Shown: positions 1-4,406 of the stretch, piece by piece
How positions within the stretch are numbered: the first letter of the stretch is position 1
How the letters are laid out: each line of letters starts with the position of its first letter
Assembly (NCBI GenBank): GCA_013817135.1
Contig: JACDDF010000181.1
Location: forward strand, 1-5,653
Source: Nitrospirales bacterium
GTDB taxonomy: Bacteria > Nitrospirota > Nitrospiria > Nitrospirales > UBA8639
DNA length: 5,653 nt
Direction of reading: 5' to 3'
Notes under the pieces: model-generated
What the model saw: the letters and a program-made list of their open reading frames with translations, nothing else
What the model was told of the DNA's origin: nothing
Database searches by the model: none
Translations under genes and position numbers: made by a program

Positions 1-302
1 TGATCGATGGTGGAGCAGGACAATTAGGCGCGGCCATGGAAGCGATGGCGGCTGTTGGTCTTTCGCACATCTCCATTTGCGGCCTTGCCAAAGCGAAAGG
101 TGAAAAAGACGAACGGATTTTTCTGCCAGGTCACAAGACTCCCATTGTCCTACCCCTCAAATCCCCCGCCACACGGCTGGTCCAAACCATCCGAGATGAA
201 GCGCATCGCTTTGCGATCACTTTCCACCGCAAATTGCGTGGCGACGCCATGATTCCCATTCAACCGCTTCGTTCCTCAAAACCTTCGACATCCATATCCT
301 AA
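1..302 (+). CDS. uvrC: UvrC, excinuclease ABC subunit C, C-terminal part (5' end outside window)
   Basis: This is the 3' end of the nuclease subunit of the UvrABC nucleotide excision repair complex, which makes the incisions flanking a DNA lesion. The frame is open from base 3 (IDGGAGQLGAAMEAM), giving 99 visible residues. Family hallmarks of the UvrC RNase H-like endonuclease domain are present: IDGG.GQL, GLAK, the E-IFLPG block, IVLP..SPA and the signature RDEAHRFAITFHRKLR. In typical UvrC proteins this is followed by a linker and a tandem helix-hairpin-helix domain (GIGPKR-type motif). Here only about 20 further residues, rich in Ser, Pro and Ile, precede a TAA stop, and neither other forward frame downstream restores a helix-hairpin-helix. 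The protein is therefore naturally short or truncated near base 250. The identification is secure; whether the product is functional is not. Confidence 0.93.
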   Translation, partial: IDGGAGQLGAAMEAMAAVGLSHISICGLAKAKGEKDERIFLPGHKTPIVLPLKSPATRLVQTIRDEAHRFAITFHRKLRGDAMIPIQPLRSSKPSTSIS

Positions 303-448
303 GGGCGGTCGTCACGTTCATTTTTGTTGGGGTTGGTCGATAATCCCAAAAACGAGAATCCTGATCTCACCAAGTGCCACGACATGCCACTTATTTCTCC
401 ACCACATTTGGGAAACCACCTAGAGGGAAGAGCAAACCGGGTGAAAGG
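303..448. other. Intergenic region between uvrC and the first TA operon
   Basis: No convincing coding region is present on either strand. A 71-codon minus-strand frame covering this stretch has no recognisable motif, and no terminator with a GC-rich stem and T-tract was seen after uvrC. The octamer CCACCTAG at 416-423 recurs at 1081-1088, just past the toxin stop, so this copy and that one flank the TA operon. Confidence 0.5.
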
Positions 449-452
449 ACAT

Positions 453-509
453 ACTTTTATCGTACGAAATGGTATGATATAATAGTATGATAAAGGAGTA
501 TGACGCATG
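453..509 (+). promoter_or_regulatory. Promoter, operator repeats and RBS of the MazE/MazF-like operon
   Basis: TATAAT at 478-483 is a perfect -10 box, with a weak TTTTAT at 455-460 at 17-bp spacing as -35. The heptamer GTATGAT/GTATGAT/GTATGAC occurs at 472-478, 485-491 and 498-504, that is, three direct copies exactly 13 bp apart running from the -10 into the ribosome binding site. An 8-bp palindrome TCGTACGA lies in the spacer at 460-467. The RBS TAAAGGAG (491-498) is 8 nt before the ATG at 507. The array is a plausible binding site for the antitoxin dimer (inference). Confidence 0.65.
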
Positions 510-734
510 ACCAATCGTGCAACGTTTACCTTAGAAGATGATGCCTTTGCCTATTTGAAACAAGTCGGAGGGGAGAATAAGAGCGCCTATGTGAATCAAC
601 TGTTATTGCAGGAAAAGAAGCGCTCGCTCAAAAAAGCCATTCTCCAAGCCAATCAGGAAGAGTCTGAAGATACCGCCTATCAGGAAGATTTGTCCGAATG
701 GGATGAAACCCTTGCTGATGGGTTGGAGGCATGA
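507..734 (+). CDS. MazE-like antitoxin, probable ribbon-helix-helix
   Basis: A 75-residue protein preceding and overlapping a MazF/PemK toxin gene. The N-terminus (TNRATFTLEDDAFAYLKQ, then SAYVNQLLLQEKKR) has the pattern of a ribbon-helix-helix DNA-binding domain: a short beta strand followed by two helices. The C-terminal half is strongly acidic (EESEDTAYQEDLSEWDETLADGLEA), including a W-D-x-T-x-x-D-G-L motif typical of the flexible tail that MazE-type antitoxins lay across the toxin to block its RNA site. The start is fixed by the RBS TAAAGGAG 8 nt upstream. The stop overlaps the toxin ATG (ATGA at 731-734), which indicates translational coupling. Antitoxin-toxin complexes of this class normally repress their own promoter, and the upstream 13-bp repeats fit this. 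The fold is inferred from pattern only. Confidence 0.82.
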   Translation: MTNRATFTLEDDAFAYLKQVGGENKSAYVNQLLLQEKKRSLKKAILQANQEESEDTAYQEDLSEWDETLADGLEA

Positions 735-1078
735 ACGAGTCAGCGTATCGCCAATTAGAAATCCGGTGGGTTGACCTTGATCCCACCCGCGGGGCTGAAA
801 CCAAGAAAAAACGACCCTGTTTAATCCTTCAAGGCGATGTGGTGAACCAAGGTTCCCGAACGGTGATTGTTGCACCGATACTACCTGGCCATAAGGACTG
901 GCCGTTTGTCGTCAATCTCAAACCCACGAAAATCAATGGTCTTGATCAAGACCGTCACGTCAATTTAAAACAACTTCGAGCGGTCGATGTCTCACGGATA
1001 AGCAATAAACAAGGCACACTAGAAAAACGCTATCTGGACCCGATCAAAGCCGCGCTTGGGATTGTTTTGGGTCTTTAA
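731..1078 (+). CDS. MazF/PemK-family endoribonuclease toxin
   Basis: A 115-residue type II toxin of the MazF/PemK (CcdB-fold) family; members cleave RNA at short sequences and stop translation when released from the antitoxin. Visible family features are the opening strand IRWVDLDPTRGAE (residues 11-23), the KKRPCLIL block (26-33) whose Arg28 matches the catalytic Arg29 of E. coli MazF, and the mid strand TVIVAPILPGHKDWPFVVNL. The C-terminal part RHVNLKQLRAVDVSRI followed by a final helix (LDPIKAALGIVLGL) is also typical. Length is normal. An ungapped comparison puts Pro where E. coli MazF has the catalytic Thr52 (CTTQ versus ILPG), so the active site may differ. It is the second gene of the operon, with a 4-nt overlap with the antitoxin. 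Confidence 0.9.
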   Translation: MNESAYRQLEIRWVDLDPTRGAETKKKRPCLILQGDVVNQGSRTVIVAPILPGHKDWPFVVNLKPTKINGLDQDRHVNLKQLRAVDVSRISNKQGTLEKRYLDPIKAALGIVLGL

Positions 1079-1079
1079 T

Positions 1080-1101
1080 CCCACCTAGTATTTTTCATAA
1101 G
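1080..1101 (+). repeat. Copy 1 of a motif found right after both TA operons
   Basis: This 22-position stretch begins 1 nt after the toxin stop codon. It matches 1988-2009 at 19 of 22 positions, including an unbroken 13-bp block TATTTTTCATAAG (1089-1101). It does not form a strong terminator: only a 3-bp stem can form across the T-tract in this copy. Confidence 0.6.
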
Positions 1102-1119
1102 ACAATGTAAATGAGATTT

Positions 1120-1169
1120 GGTCTCGAGGCTGAGATGACAGGCCTTGAGCAACCAAGCAGGATCCTGTT
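1120..1169 (+). ncRNA. Two stem-loops upstream of the IS110 remnant; possible bridge-RNA relic
   Basis: CTCGAGGC (1123-1130) pairs with GCCTTGAG (1142-1149) over an 11-nt loop with a single G-U pair. The stem extends through GGT (1120-1122) and ACC (1152-1154) across a 2-nt bulge. Directly after it, CAGGATCCTG (1158-1167) is a perfect 10-bp palindrome, extended by one G-U and one A-T pair. IS110-family elements are known to encode a structured guide (bridge) RNA in the non-coding end next to the transposase start. This position and foldability fit a relic of such an RNA. The RNA role is inference. Confidence 0.35.
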
Positions 1170-1198
1170 GATGTTCACATTAACCATAGGAGGAACGC

Positions 1199-1325
1199 AT
1201 GTCTCATTACGTCGATCTAGATGTGTCACAAAATTTTTACCGACGTCTGTATTGTGAACAACCAGGGCCATAGATAGGGATCGGTGGGAAGGATCGGTTT
1301 ATCATCACGTGACACCCTAAAATCC
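1199..1325 (+). pseudogene. IS110-family transposase N-terminal remnant, frameshifted
   Basis: A strong RBS AGGAGGA (1188-1194) precedes an ATG at 1199 that opens MSHYVDLDVSQ, which matches the start of IS110-family (DEDD RuvC-like) transposases, usually MSHYVGLDVSQK. The Asp in LDVS corresponds to the first catalytic Asp. The ATG frame then ends at TAG 1271. In the adjacent frame, from about base 1230, the family-like continuation KIFTDVCIVNNQGHR can be read, again ending at TAG 1275. After that stop a few further residues (about GSVGR to DTLK) look compatible with the next family segment. So there is at least one frameshift and one stop, and most of the roughly 300-400-residue protein is missing. 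This is a dead fragment. The 3' limit is approximate. Confidence 0.6.
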
Positions 1326-1424
1326 AACGTCACCTATCAGAAATTCCCGTTTGAAGAGTCCTGCCCGGAGATCGCCGTGTATTCGGTGGAAATCGAGTCG
1401 TCCGACCATCCCGATCATTTTTGA
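1278..1424 (+). other. Unexplained open frame, possibly the 3' end of a lost gene
   Basis: The same frame as the IS110 remnant remains open from 1278 to TGA at 1422-1424. From about 1329 it encodes a sequence unlike transposase (VTYQKFPFEESCPEIAVYS, then VEIESSDHPDHF). It is acidic and looks protein-like, but I do not recognise it and it has no start codon or RBS of its own. Its stop lies inside the -35 box of the next operon. It may be the tail of a gene whose 5' part was lost next to the IS110 fragment. Confidence 0.25.
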
Positions 1425-1459
1425 CAAAATCCTTGTAAGTAGTTATAACTGTAGTTACA
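1421..1459 (+). promoter_or_regulatory. brnTA promoter with palindromic operator
   Basis: TTGACA (1421-1426, perfect -35) and TATAAC (1444-1449, 5 of 6 to the -10 consensus) are separated by 17 bp. The -10 is embedded in the perfect 10-bp palindrome AGTTATAACT (1441-1450). GTAGTTA also occurs as a direct repeat at 1439-1445 and 1451-1457. Repressor binding here would cover the -10. The predicted transcript would start about 10 nt before the ATG at 1467, and no Shine-Dalgarno sequence is visible. Confidence 0.7.
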
Positions 1460-1466
1460 GTATCCT

Positions 1467-1739
1467 ATGGTCTTTGAATGGGATGATGACAAACAGGAAG
1501 GTAACCTCAAGAAGCATGGGGTGGACTTTCTGGATGTCGTGCGTATTTTTGCCAATCCCGTGCTGGAATGGATCGACACCCGACAAGACTACGGAGAAGA
1601 ACGAACGATCTCCATCGGGTTTACTGAGGAAGACTACTTTGTCGTAGTTTCAACGTGGCGTAGAGAGAGACGCCGGATTAATTCTGCATGGAAGGCCGGA
1701 CGAGATGAAAAAGAAAAATACCACCACCATCACGCTTGA
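1467..1739 (+). CDS. brnT: BrnT-family toxin (DUF497, RelE-like ribonuclease)
   Basis: A 90-residue toxin of the BrnT family, whose characterised member from Brucella is a RelE-like ribonuclease that inhibits translation. Family features in order are the start FEWDDDKQEGNLKKHGVDF (residues 3-21), the IFANP segment (27-31), the acidic region ending in EER (44-46), and the core strands TISIGF and YFVVVSTW. The C-terminal basic block RRRINSAWKAGRDEKEKY (68-85) corresponds to the usual R-I-I-S-A-R-K-A motif, with Asn72 in place of the usual Ile. Toxin-first order is normal for this system. It ends in an unusual HHHHA, encoded within the 35-nt overlap with brnA. The ATG at 1467 gives the family's standard N-terminus despite the lack of an RBS. 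Identity is secure; activity is untested. Confidence 0.92.
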   Translation: MVFEWDDDKQEGNLKKHGVDFLDVVRIFANPVLEWIDTRQDYGEERTISIGFTEEDYFVVVSTWRRERRRINSAWKAGRDEKEKYHHHHA

Positions 1740-1986
1740 CGAAGCGATGAAAACGAAGGGCAAAACCCGCAAGGATGCGCCTCCGGGACCAGCCTTACCG
1801 GATGATTTTTGGAAACATGCGAAGGTGGTGTATCCCGAAGCACCCAAAGAACAAATCACGGTTCGGCTTGATGCCGATATTCTGGAATGGTTCAAAGCGC
1901 ACGGCCGGGGCTATCAAACGCGGATGAATGCGGTGCTGCGGTCCTATGTTGATGCCCACAAAGACGAACCGACTGCCAAACGCTAA
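1705..1986 (+). CDS. brnA: BrnA-family antitoxin
   Basis: A 93-residue antitoxin that should neutralise the BrnT toxin encoded just upstream and bind the operon promoter as a ribbon-helix-helix dimer. The C-terminal domain is clear: KEQITVRLDADILEWFKA (48-65), then the GRGYQTRMNAVLRSYV stretch (67-82), the hallmark of BrnA/CopG-like antitoxins. The N-terminal half is basic, then Pro-rich (DAPPGPALPDDFW), and would contact the toxin. The ATG at 1705 lies inside brnT in another frame, giving a 35-nt overlap. An internal ATG at 1747 (residue 15) is an alternative start, and neither has a strong RBS; a weak GGACGAG precedes 1705. Translation is therefore probably coupled to brnT. Confidence 0.92.
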   Translation: MKKKNTTTITLDEAMKTKGKTRKDAPPGPALPDDFWKHAKVVYPEAPKEQITVRLDADILEWFKAHGRGYQTRMNAVLRSYVDAHKDEPTAKR

Positions 1987-1987
1987 A

Positions 1988-2009
1988 CCCACGTCTTATT
2001 TTTCATAAG
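1988..2009 (+). repeat. Copy 2 of the post-TA motif
   Basis: This copy begins 1 nt after the brnA stop and is identical to 1080-1101 at 19 of 22 positions. Here CTTAT (1995-1999) and ATAAG (2005-2009) can pair over TTTTC, a weak AT-only hairpin. Confidence 0.6.
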
Positions 2010-2149
2010 GAATCTTATCTGACTTTCTACATGCATTTACCAAGCAATTTGGTATATTTTGATTCCTACCGAAAATCCTTTTAGAATTCATTTCCAAGTC
2101 TTCCTTTCAAATCCTTTATATCTAACCCTGCCGCCTAAGAAAATTTACC
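2010..2149 (+). promoter_or_regulatory. AT-rich leader of the P-loop ATPase gene
   Basis: The stretch is markedly more AT-rich than the DNA on its left. It contains an inverted repeat TACCAA-GCAAT-TTGGTA at 2038-2054, which could be an operator. TATATC at 2117-2122 is a possible weak -10, but no good -35 is present. There is no strong Shine-Dalgarno before the ATG at 2150, only an A-rich stretch (TAAGAAAA). Confidence 0.3.
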
Positions 2150-2638
2150 ATGGCTAAAAAAACTGGAGCCTATAAGTTTAAAAGCACCGACCAAATTGGG
2201 GCAGCAGGAGCGGAGGATGACGAATTTCTTTCAAAATGCTTTGTTGATACTGGGTACCTTTCCCTCCTAGAAGACCTAAAAGATCATAGGCAAATTGTTT
2301 TGGGACGAACTGGCTCTGGAAAGTCAGCTCTCCTCTTGATGTTTGCTGAAAACAAAAAAGATCATGTCATCACCATCTCTCCTGAGGAACTAGCTTTAAC
2401 CTACGTTTCTAATTCTACAATTCTTAGTTTCTTCTCAAATTTAGGTGTCAATCTTGATCCATTTTTTAAGCTTCTTTGGCGACATGTGTTGACAGTCGAA
2501 ATTCTCAGCCACCACTTTTCGAAATACGAAAATGGGAAAAAGACCTCTTTAGTGGACTACATTAAGAACATGTTTTCTGGCAATTCTAGTAAACAACAAG
2601 AAATCCAAGGTGTAATAGATTACTTAGACCTAAATTGA
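2150..2638 (+). CDS. P-loop ATPase (Sll1717-like), N-terminal part, truncated by IS1380
   Basis: A 162-residue open frame with a clear Walker A motif GRTGSGKS (residues 52-59) preceded by the strand RQIVL. The N-terminal GAAGAEDDEFLSKCFVDTGYL and the later ALTYVSNSTILSFFSNLGVN / FFKLLWRHVLTVEIL segments recall the proteins annotated as P-loop ATPase, Sll1717 family, which are several hundred residues long. No Walker B or later motifs are present. The frame crosses the left end of the IS1380 element at 2629, so the last codons (Leu-Asn-stop) are IS-derived and the native protein ended beyond Asp160. The missing part is not found on the far side of the IS. Codon and base use is more AT-rich than in the neighbours, suggesting separate acquisition. 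The biological role of the family is poorly defined; a defence role is only a guess. The start at 2150 lacks a strong RBS. Confidence 0.7.
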   Translation: MAKKTGAYKFKSTDQIGAAGAEDDEFLSKCFVDTGYLSLLEDLKDHRQIVLGRTGSGKSALLLMFAENKKDHVITISPEELALTYVSNSTILSFFSNLGVNLDPFFKLLWRHVLTVEILSHHFSKYENGKKTSLVDYIKNMFSGNSSKQQEIQGVIDYLDLN

Positions 2639-2646
2639 GCGATTCT
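2628..2646 (+). repeat. Left terminal inverted repeat of the IS1380 element
   Basis: ACCTAAATTGAGCGATTCT is the exact reverse complement of 4345-4363 (19 of 19). The element itself probably begins at C2629, because IS1380-family ends start with CCTA (as in ISEcp1); the outer A/T pair then belongs to the flanks or matches by chance. Confidence 0.93.
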
Positions 2647-2695
2647 TACTCGAACAATGTTCATGAAACGATAGGTCATCCGCGCTCACGTAGGG

Positions 2696-2701
2696 TATAC
2701 T
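2696..2701 (+). promoter_or_regulatory. Possible -10 box of the transposase gene
   Basis: TATACT matches the -10 consensus at 5 of 6 positions and lies 36 bp before the GTG at 2738. The best -35 at 17-bp spacing, AGGTCA (2673-2678), matches only 3 of 6, so the promoter would be weak, as is common for transposases. Confidence 0.35.
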
Positions 2702-2737
2702 CCTTCTGTCCACCCCTCCCTTCTGATCACCCAACAA

Positions 2738-4144
2738 GTGAGTGTGCCCTCGATGGCTGAGACCCAAACCACCTACCGGATTGCCCAAGTTGACACGACC
2801 TCGGATACCCTGACGAGCCGCGGCGGCTTAGCTCTCTTCGTCCGCTACCTCTCGCAGATCCAGATCGCGCCGCTCTTGGAAGAGGCCTTTGGCTCGCTCC
2901 GCAAAAACCGCAAGGGTCTGCCCCTCTGGGCCCTCTTTCAACAACTGTTCTGTTTCTTGCTCGACGGGACGAGTCGGCACCTGCGGTATTTTGATCATCT
3001 GAAGGCGGATCCGGGATATGCGGCCACGCTTGAGACCTCCTGTGCCCAGCTGGCCTCGTCGCATACGATGAAGCGGTTGTTCAAAGCCTTTGCGTGGACG
3101 GCGGGCGGGAGCTTCCGCACGATCCTCAATCAGTTGTGTGTCTGGCGGCTCAAGCTGGCGTGCCCCCGGGTGATCGAGGCCACCATCGATACCATGGTAT
3201 TGGATAACGACGAGGCCCCGAAACGGCACGGGGTGCAACCCACCTACAAAAAAGTCAAAGGGTTCCAGCCCTTGCAGATGATCTGGGCGGGCAAGATTGT
3301 CGACGCCGTCTTTCGCGGGGGAAGCAAGCACAGCAATGCGGGCCATACCGTTGTCAATATGCTCCGCCGGATGGTCCCCTTGATGCGCCAAGCCTGCGGG
3401 TCCCACGTGGTGATCATCATTCGTTTCGACAGTGGGTTTTTCGATGAGGCCATCCTGCGGACCTGTGACGAGTTGCAGGTGGGCGTCATCATGACGGGGA
3501 AGATGTACCCGACGATCAAAGCGTATGTCGGGGCCCAAGATCCCGCTCGGTGGGCGGCCTATGACAATGGGCACCAAGAGTGGGAGTATCTGGAGTTCGG
3601 GTGGCGGTGTGAGCGCTGGACGCGGCACTACCGGACATTGTACACACGGGCCGTTACAGAACCCAATGGGCAGCGCCTGCTGGACTTTGCGCGTCCCGAC
3701 AATGTCATCCTGACCAACTTGGGGGTGAATGCCGCGGTGCTCGCCCACGCGTCCGTCGACGACTGCGCCCACTGGACCCAGCCCGCGACGCTCATCGCCA
3801 GCCATCATCGCCGGGGAGCGGACGAACTCCCGCATCGCGGGCTGAAAGATTTTGGCTTTGAGGAGCTCCCCTTCAAACGGTTTCCGGCCAATGCCGCGTT
3901 TTACTACGGCATGCTGATTGCCTTCTTCCTCTCGGAGACCTTCAAGGAGGATGTGTTGGTCGAGGTGCTGCCGATCACCAGTTACGCCACCACGGTGCGG
4001 CGAATGGTGATCGACATCGCGGCCAAGGTGGTTCGGACAGGAGGCCAGGTCATCTTGAAAGTCACACACTCGGTGATGACCACGCTGCGATTCGCGCAGC
4101 TCTGGGCACGGTGCCAATCTCCGCCGCCGATTTCCCCTGCCTAA
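2738..4144 (+). CDS. IS1380-family transposase
   Basis: A 468-residue DDE transposase with an RNase H-like fold that moves the surrounding element. Family blocks in order are the N-terminal domain with LTSRGGLALFVRYLSQ, then VIEATIDTMVLDND, the strongly conserved YKKVKGFQPLQMIW and VFRGGSKHSNAGHTV, then RFDSGFFDE. The C-terminal block HHRRGADELPHRGLKDFG leads into LPFKRFPANAAFYYGMLIAFFL, and the end is YATTVRRMVIDIAAKVVRTGG. Probable catalytic residues are Asp151, Asp231 and Glu363. Length is normal and no frameshift is seen, so it is probably active. The start is either GTG 2738 or ATG 2753 (residue 6, MAETQTTY); neither has a good RBS. Confidence 0.95.
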   Translation: MSVPSMAETQTTYRIAQVDTTSDTLTSRGGLALFVRYLSQIQIAPLLEEAFGSLRKNRKGLPLWALFQQLFCFLLDGTSRHLRYFDHLKADPGYAATLETSCAQLASSHTMKRLFKAFAWTAGGSFRTILNQLCVWRLKLACPRVIEATIDTMVLDNDEAPKRHGVQPTYKKVKGFQPLQMIWAGKIVDAVFRGGSKHSNAGHTVVNMLRRMVPLMRQACGSHVVIIIRFDSGFFDEAILRTCDELQVGVIMTGKMYPTIKAYVGAQDPARWAAYDNGHQEWEYLEFGWRCERWTRHYRTLYTRAVTEPNGQRLLDFARPDNVILTNLGVNAAVLAHASVDDCAHWTQPATLIASHHRRGADELPHRGLKDFGFEELPFKRFPANAAFYYGMLIAFFLSETFKEDVLVEVLPITSYATTVRRMVIDIAAKVVRTGGQVILKVTHSVMTTLRFAQLWARCQSPPPISPA

Positions 4145-4278
4145 CGACAGCATCCGTCTTGTGTGCTCCCCGTCCATCAACTCAGTCCACCCGTTTGTCC
4201 AAATCCTGGCCGAAACAGCCGCGTGGCAGGTCATCTCCACGATTTTCGCTCCTCTAAGTGCGCAGACCTTCCAGACTC

Positions 4279-4296
4279 GAGAGCCTCACGGCTCTC
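4279..4296 (+). terminator. Hairpin in the right non-coding end of the IS
   Basis: GAGAGCC (4279-4285) and GGCTCTC (4290-4296) form a perfect 7-bp stem with a 4-nt loop TCAC. It lies 135 bp after the transposase stop. It is not followed by a T-tract, so a Rho-independent terminator is doubtful. It could instead be an RNA structure guarding the element against read-through. Confidence 0.35.
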
Positions 4297-4344
4297 TGTG
4301 CCGTTTCAACCAGAATTCAGCTCCAAAAGTCGGCAGGCTGAAAG

Positions 4345-4363
4345 AGAATCGCTCAATTTAGGT
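4345..4363 (-). repeat. Right terminal inverted repeat of the IS1380 element
   Basis: AGAATCGCTCAATTTAGGT is the exact reverse complement of 2628-2646. The element probably ends at G4362. Confidence 0.93.
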
Positions 4364-4406
4364 GTGAAATAGTTGGTCCTACGCACGCGATCACAGAGAG
4401 ACCGAC

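Larger units (their letters stand above)
2629..4362 (+). mobile_element. IS1380-family insertion sequence, complete, 1734 bp
   Basis: Perfect inverted repeats bound a single transposase gene that fills most of the element. The size fits the family, whose members run about 1.6-1.7 kb or slightly more. Non-coding ends are 109 bp on the left and 218 bp on the right. No 4- or 5-bp target-site duplication is present: the left flank is TTAGA and the right flank TGTGA. This suggests a deletion or recombination after insertion. The element interrupts the ATPase gene and ends 44 bp from the stop of the hxlR-like gene. Its high GC contrasts with the AT-rich ATPase gene. Confidence 0.92.

Noticed and set aside
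603..875. Minus-strand frame across the antitoxin/toxin junction
   Set aside because: It is antisense to two well-supported genes and has no RBS or motif.
1351..1647. Plus-strand open frame of 98 codons overlapping brnT
   Set aside because: It lies out of frame over brnT and its promoter, has no RBS and no recognisable domain.
1080..2009. Integron cassette array with attC sites
   Set aside because: The repeated post-stop motif lacks the GTTRRRY/RYYYAAC core sites and long imperfect palindrome expected of attC.
2828..4240. Long minus-strand open frame of 470 codons opposite the transposase
   Set aside because: It is a shadow of the GC-rich transposase gene: the translation has low-complexity His/Arg/Gly/Pro composition and no family motifs, while the plus strand encodes a full IS1380 transposase.
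4161..4372. Small plus-strand frames in the IS right end
   Set aside because: They overlap the hairpin and the terminal repeat and lack an RBS and homology; typical chance frames.
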